Position numbers and translations under genes: made by a program
Shown: piece after piece, positions 19,791 through 32,300 of the stretch
Layout: each line of letters begins with the position of its first letter
Numbering within the stretch: position 1 is the stretch's first letter
The notes under the pieces: model-generated
What the model saw: only the letters and a program-made list of their open reading frames with translations
Told to the model about the DNA's origin: nothing
Databases searched by the model: none
DNA from: Sweltsa coloradensis
Lineage: Eukaryota; Arthropoda; Insecta; Plecoptera; Chloroperlidae
Direction of reading: 5' to 3'
Length of the DNA stretch: 64,000 bases
Assembly (NCBI GenBank): GCA_024449915.1
Contig: JAMZAV010000052.1
Location: 248,001 to 312,000 of the forward strand

Positions 19791-22265
19791 TTATATATAT
19801 TTATGTCATAACATAAGGATTAATCTTGCTTAAGTTCTTCCGAACACTCACTCGTTTTACTGCCAGTCACTGGTTATAGGTATTTTTGGAAGGCAGGTGG
19901 AACTACAGGGATCACGCATGCGTACTGTACAGATGCCAAATGTTGAAAACAAAAGTCAGTTTAAATGACCGCGTGCGACTACTACCGGGTTAAGAATAGC
20001 CCTTCAGCTCCTTCGAGGCTCGTAGTGTGTAATAATTATTCTAAAATACAACCTGATCATCATCACAATATACAATAATTTTATCAAATTTGAGAAGGAA
20101 GTACCTTGATGCCTTCAAGCTGATTGGCTCTTGAATTTCACCGCACTTTTGATGCAGCAACAATGTAGGTGGTAGTACTTAAGGCTGCACAGGAGTCCCT
20201 ATAATATCGGCACCATGCAGTGTTCCCACATTATAGCTGGAACTCAGCCCACAATAATGAATTGTCATATCGGCATGATTTTTTTTTAATGTAGGCCTAC
20301 TTATGATAAAATTTCCTATGACTTGTGTGATGTAGTTTTTCAAAATAGTACCGGTATGTAAAAAGTTCTTATAAAAACTGAATAGGTCTACTTTGGACAA
20401 AATTGGAAAATTAACCATCAGTTTTGAATTTTATAAATATATTTAAAAAGTACATCACACAAGTTCAAATAAAAACATTTACCTACAAAATAAAAATACA
20501 TGTAATTGTAGTACCACTGTATATCAAGATCGTGTGTGTACTTAATGTTAAAGTAAACTGCTGAAATATAAATGCATGTTTTACCGCTATTTTAGGTTTT
20601 ACTTTCAACACTTTAAAAAAAGTTTCTGTCACAAAACAAAAAATGCAAGTCAGGTCAAATCACAGTTTTATAACAGACAGCGTACACTTCTGTTTGTGAG
20701 GTCTTCCGTTGCACTTTACTTTCAGGATTTAAATTCCTCTTTATATTTATCTTTTTGCTATTTTTACTTTTTAGCCAATCTCACACTGGTACTGTTCCGG
20801 ACCCGGACTTAATATTATGTAAAACATTACTCGCTCTCTCTCTCTTTAACTGGGTACAGAATTCTTCCAAATTAGTAAACTTATCAAGTACATATCAAAT
20901 CAATAATGCTTAATGACTTAAAACCAATAGCTATGTATCTTTCTATGGCTAAGAATAAAATATGCTTCAAGATGATTAGTATTCCACTCACAAAAAAATC
21001 CAATGAAACCTCAAATTGAATAGTAGTAAAATAAATCATTTTGGGGCAACAATTCAAATTACATACATAGTTTATACAGGTCAGATAGTTTACACACAGC
21101 AGTGATATCAATCGTTGATGCCTTCATTTCATTTTATGTTGTTCATTTTACTGTAGGGCGATCATTATCAAGGTTTGCAACTGCATGCAATCTCTCACCA
21201 TGTACATCCTATTTAGTAGTTTGTGATTGTGCAATGGTGTGGGGTTCATGTCTTTGGTTTACTTCTTGACAAATCCTGTAAGGTGTCAAATGTCAATACA
21301 CTATGTAGGTATAGTGGTCCCAACGAAAGAATGCAGATGGTTCGAAATTGTTTTCCCAACCTAACAACTTTGTCAACTCTCTCAGTGTGGATCCAGCACA
21401 CGGTTGAACTCCGTATCTAGCAGAGATAATTTTTGCTTGCATTGGTAAAAGATATTTCTCTTTCATACACAAAGGCGACATTCCATTTACCGCCTATTCA
21501 TACTACCCCCACCACTACAAAGCATCTGCATTCTTTCGTTGGGGCTAGTATATTTGGATACTGTGAGTCTATCCCAAAGCTCCTTTTTGGCATAGTTGAC
21601 TAACTTAGTCAAACTTATTAATTAATAATGAAAGTGTTGTCACAAGCAGGTGACAGGTTGTTGAGCTGTGAGTAGCTGACTGTTAGTTGTCAGACAACTG
21701 GGTGTTAGTCTGCCTACACAGCATTGGGATACACCCTGGTAAAAGATACAATAAAGAAGCCTGGGGTTAACCTAGTGTTAAACACGTTAGTGCAAAACGT
21801 TCGTCACAGTGACTACGGGAACAACAAATAAGAAAGTTATTTGTACGAAATAACCTAACTGTAGTAGATAACATGACTATTTTGGTATTACATTTTGACA
21901 AAGAGGGCACACTGGTCACTCTTCTTAGGAAAAGGAACTCAATCATTACTAGGCCTACTATTTTTATTACCAACATACAAATTTCAAAAGTCAATTCAAA
22001 AAGTGAAGTTCTAGTGTGAAAACATGTCTCTGATGATAGATTTGGAGAAAGGGTTGACAGGTTGGGAAGCAAAAAAACATAATCCAGCTTTAAGGCTGAG
22101 GCGCAAATATTTTTACTAGCTGATGGACAACTGCAGTAATTTAAGTTGGTTCCTTAAATCCACGACGTTTGTTGCGTTTTTCTAAGGACAAATACTCATT
22201 TTCTCATCATTTTGTCTACCGAGTACATCTTTTGGAGGGAAGCCCTTACTGGTTAGCGACGTGGG
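19791..22265. other. Intergenic sequence, no gene recognised
   Basis: Several ORFs of 60-100 codons on both strands show no familiar motif or splice signals. TAGGCC motifs and short T/A tracts occur. Confidence 0.4.
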
Positions 22266-22565
22266 TTTAATAGATGATTTTGAGAACCTTGTGCGAGATG
22301 AAAATGCATGCAGAATTTGCTTCTTGCGTGGCCCTACACAGGTTGGTAAATGTGTAATTTTTGCATTAGTTAGCTGATTTTTAGTGCCCTCATACGCTGA
22401 TTTGAGTCCAGAAGGACGAAACCCTTCGTGGATTAAGGGAAAACTTAAAAGTTAAAATTAGCTGCAGTTGTCATCAGCAGGTGAAAAGTTTTGTTGCCCC
22501 CAGCACTTCAGGCTGGGATTTATGTTCTTTTTGCTTTCCCAACCTGTCAACATCTTCTCTAATCA
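22266..22565 (+). repeat. Hammerhead-bearing repeat, copy 2
   Basis: It is contiguous with the upstream part seen at 18060-18175 (GCAGAATTTGCTTCTTG, GGCCCTACA). The core at 22390-22440 reads CTGATTTGAGTCC, loop AGAA, GGACGAAACCC. The CTGATGA is altered, so this copy is probably inactive. Confidence 0.65.
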
Positions 22566-23226
22566 AAATAGTAATGTATTTATCTGATGCAAGCCTACCT
22601 TTTAAGGCATTTACATGACACACTATTGTTGGGGAAACTTAAAATCAGGGTCGGCTTGCATTCGGTATCGCTTGCAATCGATTAAAATCGTACTTTTGGG
22701 TTGACGTGTTTGTAATTCACAAATACTACGATAGCTTGACGGAAAATTAAAATTTACGTTTCTTATTGTGAAATGTAATACACTATAACGGTCTATGCAA
22801 GTTAAGTACGGTAATATACAAATTCAAGGCCTTAGTGAACAAAAATTCAAGACATTGCAATTGAAACAATTTATTTTATTAATGAAATAAAATAATAACA
22901 GTAACACTGATAAAATTATTACATATTCGGTATTATCTAATCACAAACACAGTCTACATTATGTAACGGTATGTATATTTTAAACAATATACAGTAGACC
23001 CTACTATATTATACTGTATTACTAAATACATTATAAATATCTACTATACATAACAGACTTATGGGCCCACGATCACATTGGCCCAAGATATTCGAATCTG
23101 AATAAATAATTAAACATGTTTTAACAATTTCTTGTTAACTTAACACAATGACCATGTGAATTATTGGTCGTCACTCATCAGTTGTCACACATTTTGCATT
23201 GTTCAATAGAACATAATATCTATTTA
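22566..23226 (-). other. PDHX 3' untranslated region and flank
   Basis: Minus-strand AATAAA signals (TTTATT on plus) lie at about 22871-22880, some 350 bases past the stop codon, and could end the transcript. The rest shows nothing. Confidence 0.45.
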
Positions 23227-23396
23227 TCAACCCAGTTTAGCCCGTAGAGATTGTTGGCCTCCCAATGTCAATAGTGATGGTTCTTCCAACATAGCTTTGA
23301 CAGTTTCGAGGAATTCAGCAGCATCAAACTCGTCAATCGCTCTCCGGTCATAAGATAACGTAGCAGTCATGGTTGTAACAGGTCTACCATCATCGC
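23227..23396 (-). CDS. PDHX: PDHX last exon
   Basis: The acceptor is TTTTTTAG and the stop TGA is at 23229-23227. The 170-nt exon encodes [20 protein letters not shown] then [16 protein letters not shown]. The catalytic His and final Gly of the acyltransferase motif are replaced by Arg and Glu, as expected for an E3-binding protein. Confidence 0.88.
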
Positions 23397-26300
23397 CTAA
23401 AAAATATGTTGCGTTACTTTAGGCTACTTGTTATCACAGTGAGAAGTGATTGTGAATGTTTAGTTTGACCTCACAAGAAGGGTCTTCTGTACTAGTGAAG
23501 GGTACACTATGAATCATGGACTCATGGTGCTTATCTTTTTTTTAGTATTGTGAGATACTGTAATAGTCTTTAATGAAAATGCAAAGAGCAATGAGACTCC
23601 AAAACAGACAAAGCTTTAATGATTTATGCACAGCAGGTTTTGCAGTGCAAAACAATTTGTGTTCTAGGTCACAACTAAGCCTACAGTAGCCATAAGCATC
23701 TATTTAACATTTATGTTTGTTATCAATAACTTAATAGTGTTGCTAAACTGGATGAGTTATTTTGAGTTAGATTATCAAACTATGTAGGCCTACTATAATA
23801 TAGCAAATTTGATTAGGCCTAATCATTAAGGTGAAGCTATCGGCCTATTTTAATTTTTCTTGAACAAGGATTAAACATAATTAAGCAAGCAAGGGAGCGT
23901 TTCCATTTGACTCTGCCGGAAAAAATAGTCACTGTTTTTTTGTTTTTTGTTTGAATGTCACGCCATAACATTCGAACGGAGGCTCGGATCGAGTTGAAAT
24001 TTTACCATTCGAAAGCTTCGTTCTCGATTGAATGCCATTAGTTTTGTAGCAAAATCGTTCAAAAAGTTAAAAAGTTACATTAAAGTTAATCGAAAGTTTT
24101 TTTTTTCAAACTAAACGGCGACAAAATCTGAGATGGCCAAATCATTTATAGAATGTTCCGTCCGGTCACGAATATGTTAAATTTTATTTTGATCCGATAA
24201 GTAGTGTAGATAGAAATTACATTATAACAAAGTACGGTTACCATGGCAACGGAAAGTCGCGCAGCTTTTTTGGTTCATGATAGCGGTCGAACGAAGGCTG
24301 GATCGATTTGAAATTTTGACCATCCGCAAGCTTCGATCTGGATTGAATGCCATTAGTTTTGTGGCAAAATCGTTCAAAAAGTTAAAAAGTTACATTAAAG
24401 TTAACCGAAATTTTTTTTTCAAACTAAACGGTGACAAAATCTGAGGTGGCCAAATCATTTAGAATGTTAAAGTTAAAAAAAACATAAAAACACTTCCAAC
24501 AAATAACAATATCCACACCCACGACACACGTCTAAAAAACAACATACATATAAATTATTTTTCAAAATCTTCAACCCAAACAAACTCTGATTACACACAC
24601 ATAAAATTGTTTAATAAACTACCGACTGAACTAAAAAACATAGGCTCATTAGACCGTTTTAAATACTCTGTAAAAAAGTTCCTTATCTCAAAAGCTTATT
24701 ACTCCATAAACGAGTATTTAGTTGAGAACCTAGTATAATTAATTTAGTTTAGACTCAAGATTATGAAAGTGTAATTCATGAACATATTTCTTGTCTATTT
24801 ATAAATACAAGGGAAACGCCAAAGTCGTTGTTAGACGAGTGAGTGAGCCATGTGTTGAGTACCCGGTAACATTTCCTTCCTTCCCCGTACCTTAGGCCTC
24901 CCTAGCCTATCATAGGCTACAGTGGAGCACTTTGGCCTAAACTTTTACACAACTCCCGGACCAACATCTACCATTAAGCAAGACCCGGCAGTCACACGGA
25001 ATATTCAGTTGAAGACTGCCAACAACAGCAACCTCCGGCACAGTGATTTCCACCAATACCCTATTATTTATACGAATATAATTATCAAACTTAAATGCAA
25101 ATGTTCCCGGGTACTCACCACATGACTCGCTCACTCGTCTAACTACGACTTTGGCGTTTCCCTAGTCTAGTTGGCTAAAGCGCCCTTGTAGCCGAAATGT
25201 GGGAGACGTGGGTTCAATCCCCTGGTCGGAAAAGATTTTGTAATTTCTAGATTGTATTTCAAAAATAATTAAACATGTTTTGAAATGCATATAACGCAGT
25301 GTAGTCCATCATCTGTGGCAATAGGGCCTACTATGGTAAACATAGCCAGTACGAAATACGTGAAAATATTGCAAGGTTTATTCAATCTACAAGCGGAATT
25401 TGGGGGTACCTTGACGTCCAACATTCGACTGACCTTGCATGGGCACGGCGTTTCACGGCCAGGCGAAAAACAAACAAAAAATATCTTTTCAAAATCTAAA
25501 ACATTGTCGTTAAAATAATTTCTAAACATTGGAAGTCTATTTTTCAGTTTATTATTTCTTGTAGGTTTAAATCGCAATGAATCTTGCTGATTTTGTTAGC
25601 AGTTCTCAATAAACTCGTACCGGATGTCCGTTTAAAATTTCAGCGCGATCTGTTCAGCGATTCGGCTGATTTTCAACGTACACACACACGCAGAATAACG
25701 ATAAGGGCCGTTTAAGTCGAATGGAGATCACTACGTTCGCTGCGCTCACTCGTTCAATCAATAATTTATAACTATAAGTTTTACTGCTCTCTATATTTTC
25801 TGTATTTTGTCTGTATATCTGAAAATGCTTCTCGCAAAATGTAGATACTATGACAATTAAAAAAAAAAAAATGTCCGTCCGGTCACGAATATGTTAATTT
25901 TATTTTGATCCGATAAGTAGTGTAAATGGAAATTACATTATAACAAAAGTAACGTTGCCATGGCAACGAAAAGACGCGCGAAGTTTCTAATGCACTGCCA
26001 CCTAGAAGTAATCAAAATACTTTTGAAGAAGCAGTGTATTATTTGTCACCAAAGAGTTTAATAGTTTTCTCAAGGAGTCAAGGTCCTCTAGATGGCGGTG
26101 GATTTTATCCACAAAATAAAGATTTACACACGAGTTTATCCAAATACCTTGGCAATAATAAATAATATTGGAAACATGGCCCTGTGGGCAGCGAACGTTG
26201 CAAATTTTAAAATTTAAAAAATGTGCAATGTGGGTCTAGCTATAGCACGTGCTCGCTTATCAACGCTCCAACTGAGCATTTCCTAGTTAGATTAATTACA

Positions 26301-29300
26301 GATATTGGTAGCTCATATCACCTGATATTAGTGCAAAACCAAACCACAAACAACCATTTTTATACGTACCTACTTTTAGTTGTGAGAGATTGGTATTCTG
26401 TCAACATAACCTTATTTTTTAGTTGAGCTAAAAGTTGAATTTTTTGTACCTAGGGTAGGTCTGGCTATACCATTTGGCGCAATAGCAGAATCAAATCATA
26501 CCGAGATTTTTTTATTTTTAACTTACCTATATTCTGCTGTCCTCCCCCGATTGCTAATATTCCGCATTGTGGGGGATTAATTATTGCACTAAACTCTCCA
26601 ATCCCAAACATTCCTAGATTGGAGATCCTGCAAGTAAAATAACATGTCACCAATTAGGTAATATTAATTAGTACCGTAATTTTTACCTAAGAAAGTGATT
26701 GCATTGCCCTAGGTTACTGATTTTGGGGATGAAGTCCTACCAGTTATCATTTATTTATCAATGATGATGGTTATTATATTGATTCTTAATCTTAACATAG
26801 GCCCTACTATTATCAATTTGCAATATTCATTGCCAGGGGCGGCTCGTGAGTAATTATTGTGGGGGTGCACATAATTTTGAAGTGTTATTCTGCGGGAAAG
26901 ATAGGGGTCTGGATACTAATGGTCTTGAAGTACCCGGAAAACGACTTTCAAGTATATTTATCGAATTTATTGGCCGGGAAAAACTCCCCTATGTAAATTG
27001 ATAATTATGGAAAACCATCCAAAAAATGAATTATTATATTATGCTTGATTAAAATATTACATACCCGAATAATGTTCCTTTATCTCCTCCAACACGTGCC
27101 TCAAACATCACAAAGTATCTTTATTTTGAATTAAGTCCATTCTTCGATTTTTTAGTTTCGAAAAACGGTCAATCACTAGTTGATTGAAATTGTCCATTTT
27201 GAGAACGTTAAAGTACCTTGTAAATATTCGTTAAAGGCCTAACTGATGTTGAGACTTGAATTAAATCTAATTTTGGGGTTGGTCGGCCTCGTGATTTTAT
27301 TTCTAATTTTTCGTCCAATGGTCGTTTTAAAAAACTGTTTATTTTTAGTTCGCTTATTACCGAAGTCATATTATAATTTCACTTCACGGCACGATAATAA
27401 TTTAAACACTGTTCGCTCACTTGAAAACTGCAGCTAATCTCACATCACCAAGTCACCAACCCTTTCGCCAACAACTTTCACTGGTTACTGACCGGAGTGT
27501 GGGGGCTGGGGGTGAATGAATGCAGCGAGCAAAATACAAAGGCGTTTGAATGGGAGTAACAGGTTTCGACCCATTCGCTCGTGCAACTTCCCGGGCTATA
27601 TCAGACGTTGTAATTTCAAGAAATAACCTACGGGCTCGTTCTGCCGACTAACCACAGAAAACGATGTAAAGCTGAGCCCACATTCGTAGAGTGCGACCCC
27701 AGCGGTAGCACTTACTGCAGAATGACTCCTGCCGAATATCCTTGCTCTGGGCCGGCCAAAATATCCTATAAACAATCGAACGATTTCTGGAAGCCCAGAT
27801 TGGCTTGAACCTAAAATTTGGAATTTAGTTCGCGCAAATATTTGGGGGTGCACGTGCACCTGTGCACCTATACATGAGCCGCCCCTGTTCATTGCTATTT
27901 GAGACGATGAGTGGTGATAGATGAGGGAGGGTGAAGGACAATTTACAAAAAAAAACATGCTTATGCTAGATTCAAACTTTCATCCTCCTTGTCATGTAGC
28001 CTATGCTTCGGACCTGTGCCTGCATAATATATGAGCAACCGTGGACCGTCGACGGCTTATTTGAGGAGTCAGCCTCAAAGCTCGTGTGTCTGTCTGTCGT
28101 CTGTCTTGTTTTGCTGAACCAATTTTGCTAAAATTTTAAACAAACATCCAAAAACAAATTTGTGGGTGCTGCTGAAAAATCTGTAGTACCGGTACCTATA
28201 TAATTTGCCGACATACAGGCTTTTGACTTTTCATAAAATAATTATCAAATTATTATCAAATCGTGTTTTGAATGTCGGACTATTAGACCAAAGTGTACTA
28301 AATCTCGAAGAGAAAGGTTCCCCTAAATTCTGCAGGGAGATAAAGTGGAGGCCATGCAATCTTACCTTGGCTATGTTTTCCATTTCAAAAGATGTAGGTA
28401 GGCCTACTATAAATAATAGTATTTCATGTACATAGGTGCATAGGTAAGCATTGAAGAGTGTTGTACGTAGGGATGCACACGATAATCAATATTATCGATC
28501 GATAATCAATTATGAATATAATTTCGATAACCGTTAACCAAAATCCATTTCTCGATTTGGTTAGTCGGGAAACACTCCCGTAGGTGTAATTGTTATTATT
28601 TACTACAATTCAAAAATTAAAAAAGTCCATTCAGATGTATAATGCAGCTACAATTCAGAGATTAAAATGTACCCATCCTGATGGTCTAGTGGTTAAGACG
28701 CTCACCTGGAATGTGGGAGACCGTGGTTCGAATCCCGGTTGGGGCGGACTTTTTTAATTTCTGAATTGTAGTAAATAATAACAAAATCCATTATCGATTA
28801 AATTATCAAAATATCAAATAATTGGTCAACAGTGGCACGAACCAAACACTCTAAAGACGGAGATTATCTCATGTTGTGCCATGCACTGGCTGGGCTGATG
28901 GTGTCACACTCGAGATTTATGTTTGGAAATGAAATGAGTTATCAGTCGATAACTGAAGCCAAACACATGACATCGAAGACGGCGAGGTAGCAAACGGAAC
29001 TCAATTTGTATTGTTTTGACTTACACTTGCAACACACTTGAGTTTTAATTTGGAACAGGCTTTGTTGGTTTATCGGTAATGAGTACCATGACATTACCAT
29101 TTTTGATAATCGATAATGAAAAAAGTTTTGACGAACATCCCTAATTACTAATTGTAGGCCTACATTAAATTGAAAATTACGGTATGTGAAATTTCCGACT
29201 GTCTAAACTATAGGCTAGTCCTACTAAACAATTAAACATCTATCAAGTGCTCATAAAACATGGCTCAATCTCTCATCTAGCAACAACCTTGGCATTTTCC

Positions 29301-32300
29301 TAGTTAGGAATATTTGTGATGTGATCTTGGAGCTTGGAACCAATTAAGAAATTGTCACTAGCATAAAGACCACAATAAACCAGCATAAAGAAAAAAAGTG
29401 GTGATATTGTGAAATCTAAATTTAATGAGAAACATATTCATAATCTTTTCAATATTGAGATTTTGAGATTAATCTTAAAAAATTGCATTTCAGTTTTATC
29501 GTTTCATTAACACATTCATACATCTCCAATGATGAATGATGTGTAGATAGTTTGGACTTACGTGAAACTTCCTCCTTGGAACTCGTGCAACTGCAGTTTC
29601 CCTTCTCTTGCTTTTGCAGCAAGACTTTTCACAGTTGAAGATATTTCCTCCAAGCCCTTTCTTGATGCGTCCACCACAATTGGAGTAATTAGGCCATTAG
29701 GGGTCGACACAGCAACGGAAATATCAATATTGGGTGTAGGGACTGCCTGATCATTGATCCAGAGAGTATTCATTTGAGGGCATTGTCGTAAAGCGGTTGC
29801 CACTGCCTTGATTACGAAATCGTTCACAGACAATGATATGCCGTCGGATTTAAGTTGTTTTCGCAGTGTCACTATTTTGTCTATCTTGCAATTTACAGTG
29901 CCATAAGCATGTGGTATAGAGGTCTGGAAAACAAGTGAAGCAAACAATTAGAAGAAGTAGGCATACCGGTAGGACCTACACTATGGGGATGGACGATCTT
30001 TTGAGTTCTAAATTTAAGTTCGAGTTCGGGATTAATCAAAATTTCAAACTTTACCCAAACTTTGTATTGAAATTATGTCTTCTTTGAAGTCAAGTTCTAG
30101 CCAGTCTTGGGGAGGAACGCGTTCCCGGGAACGCGTTCCTTTTTTCAGGAACTTTTGTGGGAAACGCGTTCCTTTTCTTAGATCAGGAACTTGTAACGTG
30201 AAAGTTACTATTTCGTGGGAACTTGGAACGAATTTAACGTTCCTTTACAAGTTCCTTTCGTCGTAATCCCGTCGAATTCCACAATTCCAGTACCTTATAA
30301 TATCATAAACTTCAGTATGAAAAATAATTATCTTGTGACATTTTGTGTTTTCGAAAAAGGCGCCCCCACCCCCCATGCCCAAGATGCCTGTGGCAAGAAA
30401 AAAGTCCGGGCATGTGGGAAAATCTCTCACTATCGCCAGCGCTTAGCTTTCGTCGCAAGATAAGCGGAAGCCTGGGATAAAAGATAAGTCCACTTGTCCA
30501 GTGACAGGCCCCATGCGTCGTGATTGCAGGAACACTCACTGTTCCTTGCATCTGGTGTATATCTTGTCACAGTCTAGTCTGCAAGGTCACGATGCGTTGG
30601 CTTGGGGGGGGGGGGGCTGGAGCCCGAATGCTGGCGAGTAAACAAGATAAGGAAAGGCCAGCCTCTTACTATCTCTATTCCCATGTGTTTAATTTCAGTT
30701 ATCACCTAGCTTTTGACTTCTAGCAGATTAAAAACTTAAGAATTGTTATGGTAATTATTTATGCAGTATAATCTTTGGAAGATTGCGAGTGGTAAGGCGG
30801 GGGGGCATACTCAACCCACTGCCACAAGTCGGCGGCATGAACAGAGGACATTATAATTCAAAAGAAAAACGCCGCTATATGTCCTGATAACTAATTTTAA
30901 TTGTTTTTAAAAAAAATTAGCATGTAAGTTTTCTGTATACGTGTACGTGTGTATAGTGTACGTATAACTAGGCCTACAATCAATAGGCCTACATTCGAAA
31001 TGAATACATCACATAAAACATTATGTATATTATATAGAGGCATAATAATCTAAACATCTGTAATCTGTTTTCTTGTAGACTATCTTCAGCAATTGTAATT
31101 TAAATAAAGCTACATTCTTCACTTTGAAACGTTGATTTTTATTCATATCAATCAACAGGCCTGGGACTCACTTTGATAAATAAAAGTAATGATATATTTA
31201 TTGACTCCTATCACATTTATTATTATTGAAATCAGTGATGGTATAAGGAACGTGAAAGGAACTAAGTTCCTTTTGAGGAACGTCTCAGTTCCTTTTTTAT
31301 AAAAGGAAATAGGAACGTCTTAGTTCCTTTTTAGGCAGAAGTAAGTTAACTTTTCAAAGTTCCTTTTTTGGGGGAACTTCCCCAAGACTGGTTGTAGCCT
31401 ACATTATGTCATTAGCCCATTTTAAATAAATATTATCACCAAAATTGGGATTAACATTAACCTATGATAATGTGTCATTTTCATTAGGTCTACAACACAA
31501 TATTCCTAGTTGCAGCAAATTGAGTCTCTTTCTGATCTTTTTACCGGTTTTCAGTTTTAAATAAGTTTGTGAAAGTTTGGCTTGAGTTTGAAGTTCAGAA
31601 TTATTTTTTTTTGGTAGGCCTACCGTACACTTGATTCGAAACTCAAAAACCAAGTTTCATCCAACTCTAGCAGTAGCCCCTAATGAAGTTTTGTGTAGGT
31701 CTACTGTACTAAAAATGTGTATGCTAACACAACATGAAATAGCTAATTTAATTAATATTGGGTTTATATTACTGTATATTGGGTTGGGCTCATCACAGAA
31801 TTCATATAGATAAACGGAGTAGGCCCTACAGTTAGTAAGATTTTCACAAAGTAAGTTCTTTGAGTTTGATTTTGAAAGATATTGGAGATGTAGGCTAATT
31901 ATTTTATATGAGATAAAATATTGTTATAAATAAATTGTAAGACATGAATAATGAGGACTTCTGAAATAAAGGCCCTAAATAAAACTTTTTACATGCTGTA
32001 GCTTTTAACACCAAGCAGTTTACTATCCAAACCAGACTCAATTGTCAAAACCTCTAAGACTTGGTACTACATTGGGTGTGCACTGATTAAATTTATTGAT
32101 TATAACTCTGCTTACCCATTGCAAAAGAATTTATAAACATGAATTGCTTAAAAATAATGATTATAACTTATTATAAGCTTCATATTACCATTGGTAGGCT
32201 ACTTTAATTGTCTAATACTTGTACATGAGAAACTTTGCATTGTATTGTAATAGTATGCGGTAGCTAGCTAAGAAAATCAACGAAGATGACTGATTACTGA

